18,713 bases of DNA from Pseudomonadota bacterium (GTDB lineage: Bacteria; Pseudomonadota; Alphaproteobacteria; Rhizobiales; Hyphomicrobiaceae). The stretch spans positions 1 through 18,713 of the forward strand of contig JAEWIJ010000146.1 of the NCBI GenBank assembly GCA_023387235.1, written 5' to 3'. Below, in pieces: positions 7,806 to 14,077 of the stretch. The first letter of the stretch is position 1, and every line of letters starts with the position of its first letter. The translations under genes and the position numbers were made by a program. Below the pieces are notes generated by a model, which was not told the DNA's origin, ran no database searches, and saw only the letters and a program-made list of their open reading frames with translations.

Positions 7806-8540
7806 ATGCTCGACGTCCAGGACATCGTCACGGCCTACGGCAAGATCGAGGCGCTCAAAGGCGTCAGCCTCGCGGCCGCTGAAGGGCGCATCACGTGCCT
7901 GCTCGGCCCCAATGGCGCCGGCAAGACGACACTCATGTACTCGATTGCCGGCGTCCTGAAGCCACGCCGCGGCACGATCAAACTCGCAGGCATCGACATC
8001 ACCGGCCAGTCGCCGGCGGCGATCGTCGCGCGTGGCCTCGCGCTCGTTCCGGAGAACCGCCTCGTCTTCCCACAGATGTCCGTCGTCGAAAACCTCGAGG
8101 CCGGCGCCTACCAGCGCCGCGACAGTGCGGAAGTCGCCGCCGACATCGAGCGCATGTACGCCCGCTTTCCCCGCCTCAAGGAGCGGCGCACCCAGCTCGC
8201 CGGCACGCTCTCCGGCGGCGAGCAGCAGATGCTTGCGGTAGCCCGCGCGCTGATGAGCCGTCCGCGCATCCTGCTCATGGACGAGCCGTCGCTCGGCCTG
8301 GCGCCGCTCATCGTCGAAGAGATCTTCCGCATTGTCGGCGAGCTCAACAAGGATGGCGTGACCATCTTTCTCGTCGAGCAGAACGTGCACATGGCGCTCA
8401 AGGTGGCGCACCACTTCTATCTCATGGAGCAGGGCCGCGTGACCTTCTCCGGCGAGCCCGGCAAGCTCGCCGAGGACGAGGTCATCCAGCGCGCCTATCT
8501 CGGCACAAGTCGTAGCGCTTCCGAGCACAAGACGGGGTGA
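7806..8540 (+). CDS. Liv/HAAT-type ABC transporter ATP-binding protein, LivF-like (only copy)
   Basis: A 244-residue ATPase of the LivF type. Walker A is GPNGAGKTT (34-42), the Q-loop Gln90 lies in the LivF-specific VPENRLVFPQMSVVENLEAG context, the signature is LSGGEQQML (135-143), Walker B is ILLMDEPSLGL (155-165) and the switch region reads LVEQNVHMAL. LivF has Gln-Asn where LivG has His, and that is what is seen here. A GAGGAGAGG ribosome site precedes the ATG. Only one LivF-like gene exists for two LivH/LivM pairs, so it either serves both permease pairs or the second pair works without one. The gene lies between the two permease sets, with its stop 1 bp from the next start. Confidence 0.93.
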   Translation: MLDVQDIVTAYGKIEALKGVSLAAAEGRITCLLGPNGAGKTTLMYSIAGVLKPRRGTIKLAGIDITGQSPAAIVARGLALVPENRLVFPQMSVVENLEAGAYQRRDSAEVAADIERMYARFPRLKERRTQLAGTLSGGEQQMLAVARALMSRPRILLMDEPSLGLAPLIVEEIFRIVGELNKDGVTIFLVEQNVHMALKVAHHFYLMEQGRVTFSGEPGKLAEDEVIQRAYLGTSRSASEHKTG

Positions 8541-8541
8541 C

Positions 8542-9444
8542 ATGGCGGCCGTCGATTTCGCCCAGAATACGCTCGACGGGCTGATGATCGGCTCCTCCTA
8601 CGCCCTGCTCGCCATCGGCTTCACGCTGATCTTCGGCGTCATGCGGCGGCTCAATCTCGCCTACGGCCCGACGATCATGGCCGGCGTCTATCTCGGCACG
8701 GCGGCGTTCATCTCATTCGGTGCGCCGATCCTCGTCGTGCTCGCAATCGTGATCGCAGGCTCGGCCATCGTCGGCCTCTATGTGGAACGTCTGTGCTTCC
8801 GTCCGTTCGGCGAGGCGCGCACGGCGTCCATGGTCGCGAGCTTTGCGCTGTGGATGCAGCTCGAGGAAGCAGCGACGCACCTCCTGCCGCGGCATATGAA
8901 CCCCTTTCCGGCGCTCGTCACATCGTCGCCGATCGATATCGGGCCGCTCATGCTGCGCGGCGATCACCTCATCATGCTGGCTGCGACGCTGCTGATGGCC
9001 GCCGCTGTCACATACCTCCTCGCGCGCACGCGGATCGGCCTCGCCATCCGCGCCGTCATCGACCAGCCCCGTGCGGCGGCGATCGTCGGCATCCACGTCG
9101 AGCGCGTGATGATGCTGACGTTCGTCATGGCCTCTGCTATCGGCGGCATTGCGGGCTTTCTCATCGCGGCGACGGATGCCCAGGTCACGGCCATGATCGG
9201 CATGTGGGCGACGACGAAGGGGCTCGTCGCGATGATGCTCGGCGGTCTCGGATCGGTGAAGGGCGCGATCGCGGGCGGGCTTCTGCTCGGTGTGCTCGAG
9301 GCGCACGCCCAGTGGTTCCTCGGGCCGCAGGTGCGCGACATGGTCGCCTGGGGCCTGCTGTTCGTGCTGCTGGCCTTCTGGCCGGGCGGGCTCATGGGTT
9401 CGAAGGCGCTCGACCGCACGATGGCCGTCGGCCGGCGCGTCTGA
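8542..9444 (+). CDS. Liv/HAAT-type ABC transporter permease, LivH-like (second copy)
   Basis: A 300-residue integral membrane permease, paralogous to the one at 5244. It repeats the LivH opening (LDGLMIGSSYALLAIGFTLI, residues 11-30) and the coupling loop ARTRIGLAIRAVIDQPRAAA (161-180) followed by IVGIHVERV, and ends in the WPGGLMGS stretch. The two copies share motif order but differ clearly in sequence, so the duplication is old or the second set was recruited from elsewhere. Its start is separated from the LivF-like stop by a single base, indicating tight translational coupling. The 50-55 residues between the early helices and the coupling loop (around PRHMNPFPALVTSSP) differ most from the first copy. 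Confidence 0.92.
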   Translation: MAAVDFAQNTLDGLMIGSSYALLAIGFTLIFGVMRRLNLAYGPTIMAGVYLGTAAFISFGAPILVVLAIVIAGSAIVGLYVERLCFRPFGEARTASMVASFALWMQLEEAATHLLPRHMNPFPALVTSSPIDIGPLMLRGDHLIMLAATLLMAAAVTYLLARTRIGLAIRAVIDQPRAAAIVGIHVERVMMLTFVMASAIGGIAGFLIAATDAQVTAMIGMWATTKGLVAMMLGGLGSVKGAIAGGLLLGVLEAHAQWFLGPQVRDMVAWGLLFVLLAFWPGGLMGSKALDRTMAVGRRV

Positions 9445-9473
9445 GCGCCAGGGCACGCGAGGCAGAGGCGCGC

Positions 9474-10382
9474 ATGGACGGCTATCTGATCACGGTCCTC
9501 AGCAACATCGGGATGATCTCCTTCGTCGCGCTCTCGGCTTACATTCTACTGCTTTCGGGCCAGATCTCCTTCGGCCAGCAGGCCTACTTCGGCATCGGCG
9601 CCTACACGGCCGGCATAGCCTCCGTCATGTGGCAGTGGCCGCTTGTCGCGGCACTCTTGCTCGGCGCGGCCGTGGCCGCCATCGCCGCCGGCATCGTCGG
9701 GCTCGCGACGCTGCGCTTGAGCGGCATCTACTTCGCCATGGCGACGCTCGCCTTTGCCGAGATCATGCGCATCGCCGCCGAGCTCTTCGTCTACCGCCGC
9801 GAGATCGACGGCATCGAGACGGGACCGGACGGCGTCGAGGGCTTTCGCGACATCCGCTACTTCTTCGCCAACGAAATATCGCCTCTGCAAACCTGCCTCA
9901 TCGTCTATGCCGTGCTCATCGCGGTGCTCGCGGCCTTCTTTATTGCCGAGCGCACGCGCGCCGGTCGGTCCTTGCGGCAGGTCGGCGAGGATCCGCTGCT
10001 CGCCGAAGTGCACGGCATCGACGTCATGCGCGTGCGCATGATCGCGGCGCTTACGGCAGGCGCCATCGCAGGTCTCGGCGGCGGGCTCTATGCGCATCTC
10101 ATGACCTACGTCGAGCCGAAGAGCTTCGACATCATGCTCGGTGTGCACGCCCTCGCGTATGGGTTGATCGGCGGGCTCGGCACCGCGCTCGGCCCTCTCG
10201 TCGGCGTGCTCATCGATATCGGCTTGCTGGAATCGACGCGCATTTTTCGCGGCTATCGCATGATCGTCTTCGGCGGGCTGGTGGCGGTGCTGCTGATCGT
10301 CCGCCCGCGCGGACTGCTCGACGAGGTTGCTGTGAGCCGCATCCGGCGCGCGCTGCGGGGAGGCCGCCATGCTGGAGATTGA
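9474..10382 (+). CDS. Liv/HAAT-type ABC transporter permease, LivM-like (second copy)
   Basis: A 302-residue LivM-type permease. The open frame extends far upstream inside the preceding gene, but the protein homologous to LivM begins at ATG 9474, which has a GGCAGAGG-type site just upstream. The LivM hallmark GQISFGQQAYFGIGAYTAG lies at residues 29-47. The coupling loop is ERTRAGRSLRQVGEDPLLAE (159-178) followed by HGIDVMRVR and AGLGGGLYAHLM. It ends with VRPRGLLDE and a basic tail. The gene overlaps the next ATPase gene by 14 bp. Compared with the first LivM-like copy the motif order is the same but sequence identity is visibly low outside the motifs, which argues for specialisation rather than recent duplication. 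Confidence 0.92.
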   Translation: MDGYLITVLSNIGMISFVALSAYILLLSGQISFGQQAYFGIGAYTAGIASVMWQWPLVAALLLGAAVAAIAAGIVGLATLRLSGIYFAMATLAFAEIMRIAAELFVYRREIDGIETGPDGVEGFRDIRYFFANEISPLQTCLIVYAVLIAVLAAFFIAERTRAGRSLRQVGEDPLLAEVHGIDVMRVRMIAALTAGAIAGLGGGLYAHLMTYVEPKSFDIMLGVHALAYGLIGGLGTALGPLVGVLIDIGLLESTRIFRGYRMIVFGGLVAVLLIVRPRGLLDEVAVSRIRRALRGGRHAGD

Positions 10383-11085
10383 AGGCCTCACCGTCCGCTT
10401 CGGCGGCATCGAGGCGCTGTGCGGCCTCACGCTGACGGTGCCGCGGGGCGCACGCGTCGGCGTGATCGGGCCAAACGGCTCCGGCAAGACCACGCTCTTC
10501 AATGCCATTTCCGGACTGGTCGCCGTCGACTCCGGCACGATCCGCCTCGATGGAACGACAATCTCGCGCCTCGCACCGCATCAGGTCGCCGCCGCCAGCG
10601 TCGCCCGCACATTCCAGACCGTGCGCGCCTTCGATCGCCTGAGTGTTCTCGACAATACGCTGCCAGTAACCGGTCCCGCCGCAGCCAGCGCCGAGATGGC
10701 GCGGAAAGCTGCGCTCGGCGCGCTCGATAGGGTGGGCCTCTGTGCTCGCCGCGACGACCTCGCAGGCGATCTCAGCTTCTACGAGCGCCGCCGCCTGGAG
10801 ATTGCACGCGCGATCGCACAGCGGCCGCGCCTGCTGCTCGCCGACGAGCCGACCGCCGGCCTGTCGCTCGCCGAGGCCGACAACGTGATCGAGCTCATAG
10901 GCCGGGCCTTTGATGCCTCGACGACGATCCTGCTCATCGAGCACCGGATCGATGCTGTCGAGGCGCTGTGTCCGCGCGCCGTCCTGCTCGCTGAAGGCCG
11001 GCTGGTCGCCGACACCTCGACCAGCGATATGCGCCGAGATCCGCAGCTCGCCAGCGTGTATTTTGGATCGTCACTGACACCGTAG
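10369..11085 (+). CDS. Liv/HAAT-type ABC transporter ATP-binding protein, LivG-like, with altered signature motif (second copy)
   Basis: A 238-residue ABC ATPase. Walker A GPNGSGKTT (34-42), the Q-loop in ARTFQTVRAF (79-88), Walker B LLLADEPTAG (155-164) and the switch His192 in LLIEHRIDAV are intact. The signature region, however, reads LSFYERRRLEIARA (135-148) where LivG proteins have LSYGEQRRLE: the key Gly is Tyr138 and the Gln is Arg140. In ABC ATPases this Gly contacts the ATP gamma-phosphate across the dimer, so this site may be weak or dead. The protein is also about 10 residues shorter than the first LivG copy because the insertion after the Q-loop is smaller. The start ATG at 10369, with GGGGAGG upstream, overlaps the LivM-like gene. 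It is the last gene of the operon. Confidence 0.9.
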   Translation: MLEIEGLTVRFGGIEALCGLTLTVPRGARVGVIGPNGSGKTTLFNAISGLVAVDSGTIRLDGTTISRLAPHQVAAASVARTFQTVRAFDRLSVLDNTLPVTGPAAASAEMARKAALGALDRVGLCARRDDLAGDLSFYERRRLEIARAIAQRPRLLLADEPTAGLSLAEADNVIELIGRAFDASTTILLIEHRIDAVEALCPRAVLLAEGRLVADTSTSDMRRDPQLASVYFGSSLTP

Positions 11086-11262
11086 CGCAACAACTTCAGC
11101 CTGTGTTGCAGCAGAGTTTCTGCAAATGCACTGATAATCTCGAAAAGTGAATAAGTGTTCATGGCGGAATATTGCCGTTTTCACTTGAAACCAATGGCAG
11201 CAGCGACGAGTTTAATCGTTACGCCGGGATAATCTCAGAAAAGTCGAAGGAGAGTGTTCGTA
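11086..11262 (+). promoter_or_regulatory. Intergenic region with duplicated leader-like segment upstream of secreted protein gene
   Basis: A 177-bp spacer with distinctly lower GC than its surroundings. Just after the transporter operon there is only a weak hairpin (GCAACA at 11088-11093 with TGTTGC at 11104-11109), so transcript termination is not convincing. The spacer then holds two related copies of a leader-like segment at 11133 and 11228. An ATG at 11161 opens a 23-codon reading frame ending at 11232, without a Shine-Dalgarno site. No clear sigma-70 promoter could be placed. Confidence 0.4.
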
Positions 11263-11265
11263 ATG
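11133..11265 (+). repeat. Imperfect direct repeat of leader segment (11133-11163 and 11228-11265)
   Basis: GATAATCTCGAAAAGT at 11133-11148 recurs as GATAATCTCAGAAAAGT at 11228-11244, differing by one inserted A. In both copies the segment continues with GAA, then GTGTTC, then an ATG a few bases on. The second copy contains an inserted GGAG ribosome site and its ATG (11263) is the real gene start. The first copy lacks GGAG and its ATG (11161) opens only a 23-codon frame. This looks like a duplication of the 5' leader, or two sites for one regulator. The match was found by eye. Confidence 0.5.
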
Positions 11266-11742
11266 CTCAGAACTCTCGCACTGTCCGCGATCGCGGCTGC
11301 CGGGTTGCTGCTTATGCCTGGACAGGCCTCCACGACGCGTGCCGCGCCGTCGATCGCACCTAAGATCGCCACGCCGGAGAATGCGGTCGAGCAGGTCAGG
11401 CGTCGCGGTGGTGGCGGGTTCCGCGGTGGCAGGAGCTTCCGCGGTCACAGCTTCCGGGGTGGCCGGAGCTTCCGCGGGGGCCGTTCGTACAGCCGCAGCT
11501 TCAGGAGCGGTCGCCGCTTCTATGGCGGACGCAGCTACGGCCGCCGCTGGGCCCACTACGGCCATCGGCATCGCCACCGCGGCTGGCGCCGTGGCGTCGT
11601 CATCGGCGCCGGACTGCCGTTTCTGTATGGCGCCGGATACTACGGCGGCTACTACAACGGCTGCGGCTATTACTATCGCAAATGGCAGCGTACGGGCAGC
11701 CGTTACTGGCGGAACCGCTACTACGAGTGCCGCTACTGGTAA
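11263..11742 (+). CDS. Small secreted Arg/Gly/Tyr-rich repeat protein, function unknown
   Basis: A 159-residue protein I do not recognise as a named family. Residues 1-22 form a signal peptide (hydrophobic TLALSAIAAAGLLLM, then G-Q-A), so it is probably exported to the periplasm or cell surface. Residues 48-95 are a very basic low-complexity block built from repeated RSFRGG-like units. Residues 96-110 are His/Arg-rich, 111-125 form a short hydrophobic glycine-rich stretch, and the C-terminus is Tyr/Trp-rich with Cys134 and Cys156, which could form a disulfide. The ATG at 11263 is chosen because GGAG lies 10 bases upstream; a GTG nine bases earlier is the alternative. Similar basic Gly/Tyr-rich exported proteins are common uncharacterised genes in Hyphomicrobiales. 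The composition suggests polyanion or envelope binding, but that is a guess. A strong terminator follows. Confidence 0.78.
   Translation: MLRTLALSAIAAAGLLLMPGQASTTRAAPSIAPKIATPENAVEQVRRRGGGGFRGGRSFRGHSFRGGRSFRGGRSYSRSFRSGRRFYGGRSYGRRWAHYGHRHRHRGWRRGVVIGAGLPFLYGAGYYGGYYNGCGYYYRKWQRTGSRYWRNRYYECRYW
11413..11515 (+). repeat. In-frame degenerate tandem repeat (AGCTTCCGCGG-like units)
   Basis: Inside the secreted-protein gene the unit AGCTTCC begins at 11434, 11449 and 11467 and recurs as AGCTTCAGG at 11497, each copy followed by a glycine-arginine coding stretch. Spacings of 15, 18 and 30 bases are all multiples of three, so the repeat stays in frame and encodes RSFRGG / HSFRGG / RSFRSG. Variation in unit length indicates past expansion or contraction by slippage or unequal recombination. 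Confidence 0.7.
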
Positions 11743-11765
11743 GATCCGAACAGACGCTCAACAAG

Positions 11766-11799
11766 AAAGGCCAGCCCGAGAGCTGGCCTTTTTCTTTGG
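11766..11799. terminator. Strong bidirectional intrinsic terminator
   Basis: AAAGGCCAGC (11766-11775) pairs perfectly with GCTGGCCTTT (11782-11791) around a 6-base loop and runs into TTTTTCTTT on the plus strand, 24 bp after the stop of the secreted-protein gene. On the minus strand the same stem is followed by CTTTCTTGTT, 18 bp after the citrate synthase stop. It therefore fits a shared terminator for the two convergent genes. Confidence 0.88.
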
Positions 11800-11808
11800 C
11801 CGCACGCA

Positions 11809-12954
11809 TCAGCCGCGCGCGCCGATCGGCACATAGTCCCGCGCCTCGGGACCGGTGTAGAGCGTGAGCGGCCGGATGAGAATGTTGTTGTCGAGCTGCT
11901 CGAGAACCTGGACGGTCCAACCCGGCACGCGACCCACGGCGAAAATCGGCACGAACAGATCTTTCGGGATCTTGTGGAGGTAGTAGATAACGCCCGAATA
12001 GAAGTCGACGTTCACGTTCACGCCGTGCCGCGCGTAAGGCTTCATCTCGGCGACGACCGACTCGAGGATCTCGTACCACTTCGGCTCGCCCATTTCCTTC
12101 GAGAGCCGCTTCACGCCCTCGCGCATGTGCCGCGCCCGCGGATCCTCCGCGCGATAAACGCGATGGCCAAAGCCCGTAATGGGCTCCTTCGCCGCGCGCT
12201 TTGCCTTCACATACGCCGCCGTATTGGCCGGATCGCCGATCTCCTCGGCCATGCGCATGACGTCCTCCGCGGCACCGCCGTGGGCGGGTCCGGAGAGTGC
12301 CGCAATCGCCGACGTGATCGCCGCATGAATGTTGGCATCCGTGCCGATCACGACGCGCGCCGTGAAAGATGACGCATTCGACCCATGCTCGGCGTGGAGC
12401 ACGAGATCGGTATCGAGCAGCTTTGCTGCATCCTCGGAGGGCTTCTCGCCCTTCAGCAGCCAAAGGAAGTTCGCGGCGTGGCCAAGTGCCGGGTCCGGCG
12501 CCAGCGGCGCGAGGCCATTGCGGATGCGCTCGTGCGCCGCGACGATCATCGGCACCTGCGAGGAGAGGCGCACGCCCTTGCGGATCGTGGCGGCACGCGA
12601 GGTATCCGCCGTCTCGGGATCGAAGGCGGCCAGCGCCGAGACCGTCGTGCGCAGCACATCCATGGGATGTGCACCCTGCACGAGGCGGATCACATCGAGG
12701 ATCTCGACCGGCAGCACCCGCGCAGCCTTCAGCTCGGCGTCGAAAGCCTCGAGCGCGGCAGCCGTCGGCAGCTCGCCGTGAATGAGCAGGTAGGCCGTCT
12801 CCTCGAAGCAGGAGTGCGCCGCGAGATCGTGGATCGAATAGCCGCGATAGCGCAACTCGCCGGCCTTGCCGTCGATGAATGTCGTGCCCGAGCGCTCGAA
12901 ATATACATCCTTGAGGCCCCGGTAGATGCGGGGCTCGTTGCTAGGTTCGGTCAT
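11809..12954 (-). CDS. Citrate synthase family protein (short type; citrate or 2-methylcitrate synthase)
   Basis: A 381-residue enzyme that condenses acetyl-CoA (or propionyl-CoA) with oxaloacetate. The catalytic triad of the family is visible: His225 in SGPAHGGAAEDV, His264 in GFGHRVYRAEDPRA and Asp317 in VNVDFYSGVIYY. The conserved HAEHGSNASSFTARV (residues 187-201) and RPLTLYTGPE (361-370) stretches are also present. The length and lack of the long N-terminal domain place it with short citrate/2-methylcitrate synthases rather than the roughly 430-residue Gram-negative GltA. The ATG at 12954 was chosen because GGGAGG lies about 7 bases upstream and family similarity starts at IYRGLKDVYFERS; the frame is open further upstream without homology. 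No methylcitrate-cycle partners (PrpB/D) are visible, so citrate formation is favoured. It is divergent from the phosphate acetyltransferase gene, consistent with a linked acetyl-CoA role. Confidence 0.9.
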   Translation of the reverse strand: MTEPSNEPRIYRGLKDVYFERSGTTFIDGKAGELRYRGYSIHDLAAHSCFEETAYLLIHGELPTAAALEAFDAELKAARVLPVEILDVIRLVQGAHPMDVLRTTVSALAAFDPETADTSRAATIRKGVRLSSQVPMIVAAHERIRNGLAPLAPDPALGHAANFLWLLKGEKPSEDAAKLLDTDLVLHAEHGSNASSFTARVVIGTDANIHAAITSAIAALSGPAHGGAAEDVMRMAEEIGDPANTAAYVKAKRAAKEPITGFGHRVYRAEDPRARHMREGVKRLSKEMGEPKWYEILESVVAEMKPYARHGVNVNVDFYSGVIYYLHKIPKDLFVPIFAVGRVPGWTVQVLEQLDNNILIRPLTLYTGPEARDYVPIGARG

Positions 12955-13075
12955 GGTCTGCCTCCCGAGCCGTTTCGTATCATATCCCGGAACGGTACTT
13001 GCACCATTCCTGCCATCCCCTACAAGAGCATTCGAGGCCGCATTATCAATCCCGCGGCGATCTGGGGAGAGGCGG
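12955..13075. promoter_or_regulatory. Divergent promoter region of citrate synthase and phosphate acetyltransferase with inverted repeat
   Basis: A 121-bp spacer between start codons. Leftward, a TATGAT -10 box (plus coordinates 12979-12984) lies 24 bases before the citrate synthase ATG. Rightward, TTGCAC (12999-13004), a 16-base gap and TACAAG (13021-13026) form a weak sigma-70-like promoter 50 bases before the acetyltransferase ATG, whose ribosome site is GGGGAG at 13064-13069. Between them sits the inverted repeat GGAACGGT-N6-ACCATTCC (12989-13010; 7 of 8 pairs match). It overlaps the rightward -35 and abuts the leftward -10, so a bound regulator could affect both genes. Confidence 0.42.
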
Positions 13076-14077
13076 ATGGACATCATTGCGTCGTGCAGGG
13101 CCGCCGTAAAAGGGCGTGGGCTGCGCGTTGTCCTGCCGGAGGGCGAGGATGAGCGTATTCTGCGTGCGGCAGCCGAGATCACGCGCGACGATATTGCCCG
13201 CCCGATCGTACTCGCCGATGACAGCCATGCAGTGCGGGAAAGGCTCGCGTCTTTCGGCGAGGGCTCGGGCGACGTCCTCGTCCTCAGCCCCGAGAGCGAC
13301 CCCGCCGGTCCCGAGCTCGCGGCTCATGTCGCGGCGACGCGTGAGCGCATGAACGAGCGCACGGCGGGCCGCCTCGTGCGGAAGCCGCTCTATTTCGGCG
13401 GCGGCCTGGTGGCGGTCGGGCGCGCGGAGGCGCTGGTCGCGGGCGTTGCGAATCCGACGCGCCGCGTAATCGAGGCCGGACTGATGACCATCGGTCCGGC
13501 GCCGGGCATCGCGACGCCGTCCAGCTACTTCCTCATGATCGTGCCGGGACGTGATGGCGCCGCACCTCGGGCGCTGATCTTCGCCGATTGCGCTGTCAAT
13601 GCCGATCCGAACGCGGAAGAGCTTGCCGATATCGCGATCGCCTCCGCCGCGAGTGCCGAGTCCTTGCTCGGTATTCCGGCGCGCGTTGCGATGCTGTCGT
13701 TCTCGACGCACGGCAGTGCTGCTCATCCGCGCGTCGAAAAAGTGCGCGACGCACTCGCCCTGGCCAGGGCGCGCGCACCGCAGCTCATGATCGACGGCGA
13801 GTTGCAGGCCGATGCGGCGCTTTCGCTCGCTGTTGCGACCAAGAAGGTGAAGGATGAGAGCGACGTCGCCGGCCGCGCGAACGTGCTCGTCTTCCCGGAC
13901 CTCGATGCCGGCAACATCGGCTACAAGCTCACGCAGGAACTCGCGGGCGCGCAGGCCATCGGGCCATTCCTCCAGGGCTTCGCCCGCCCGGTATCGGATC
14001 TCTCACGCGGCGCGAGCGTCGCCGACATCGTGGCGACCGTTGCCGTGACGCTTGCGCGCGCAGTGCCGGCCGCCTAG
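13076..14077 (+). CDS. pta: Phosphate acetyltransferase (phosphate acyltransferase family)
   Basis: A 333-residue cytoplasmic enzyme interconverting acetyl-CoA plus phosphate with acetyl phosphate plus CoA. It is the compact single-domain form without the N-terminal regulatory domain of enterobacterial Pta. The opening RVVLPEGEDERILRAA (17-32) is diagnostic, as are GRAEALVAGV and IGPAPGIATPSSYF (139-152). The catalytic Ser310-Arg311 and Asp317 in FARPVSDLSRGASVADI correspond to Ser309, Arg310 and Asp316 of the Methanosarcina enzyme. The ATG at 13076 has GGGGAG about 7 bases upstream. No acetate kinase or sulfoacetaldehyde acetyltransferase (xsc) is in view, so the source of acetyl phosphate is unknown. 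Divergence from citrate synthase suggests flow from acetyl phosphate through acetyl-CoA to citrate (inference). A phosphate butyryltransferase is less likely. Confidence 0.9.
   Translation: MDIIASCRAAVKGRGLRVVLPEGEDERILRAAAEITRDDIARPIVLADDSHAVRERLASFGEGSGDVLVLSPESDPAGPELAAHVAATRERMNERTAGRLVRKPLYFGGGLVAVGRAEALVAGVANPTRRVIEAGLMTIGPAPGIATPSSYFLMIVPGRDGAAPRALIFADCAVNADPNAEELADIAIASAASAESLLGIPARVAMLSFSTHGSAAHPRVEKVRDALALARARAPQLMIDGELQADAALSLAVATKKVKDESDVAGRANVLVFPDLDAGNIGYKLTQELAGAQAIGPFLQGFARPVSDLSRGASVADIVATVAVTLARAVPAA

Noticed and set aside
8793..9473. N-terminal extension in frame with the second LivM-like gene
   Set aside because: It overlaps the LivH-like gene in another frame and has no LivM similarity. 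The LivM protein starts at ATG 9474 with a ribosome site.
11088..11109. Terminator at the end of the transport operon
   Set aside because: The stem is only 6 bp with a 10-base loop and no T tract follows; too weak to call as a terminator.
12989..13010. GGAAC at 12989 as an EcfG promoter for pta
   Set aside because: No CGTT or GTT lies 16-17 bases downstream; the sequence there is CTGC/TGCC. The GGAAC is better read as part of an inverted repeat.
12955..13182. N-terminal extension in frame with citrate synthase
   Set aside because: It runs through the divergent promoter and into the phosphate acetyltransferase gene; homology and the GGGAGG site both place the start at 12954.
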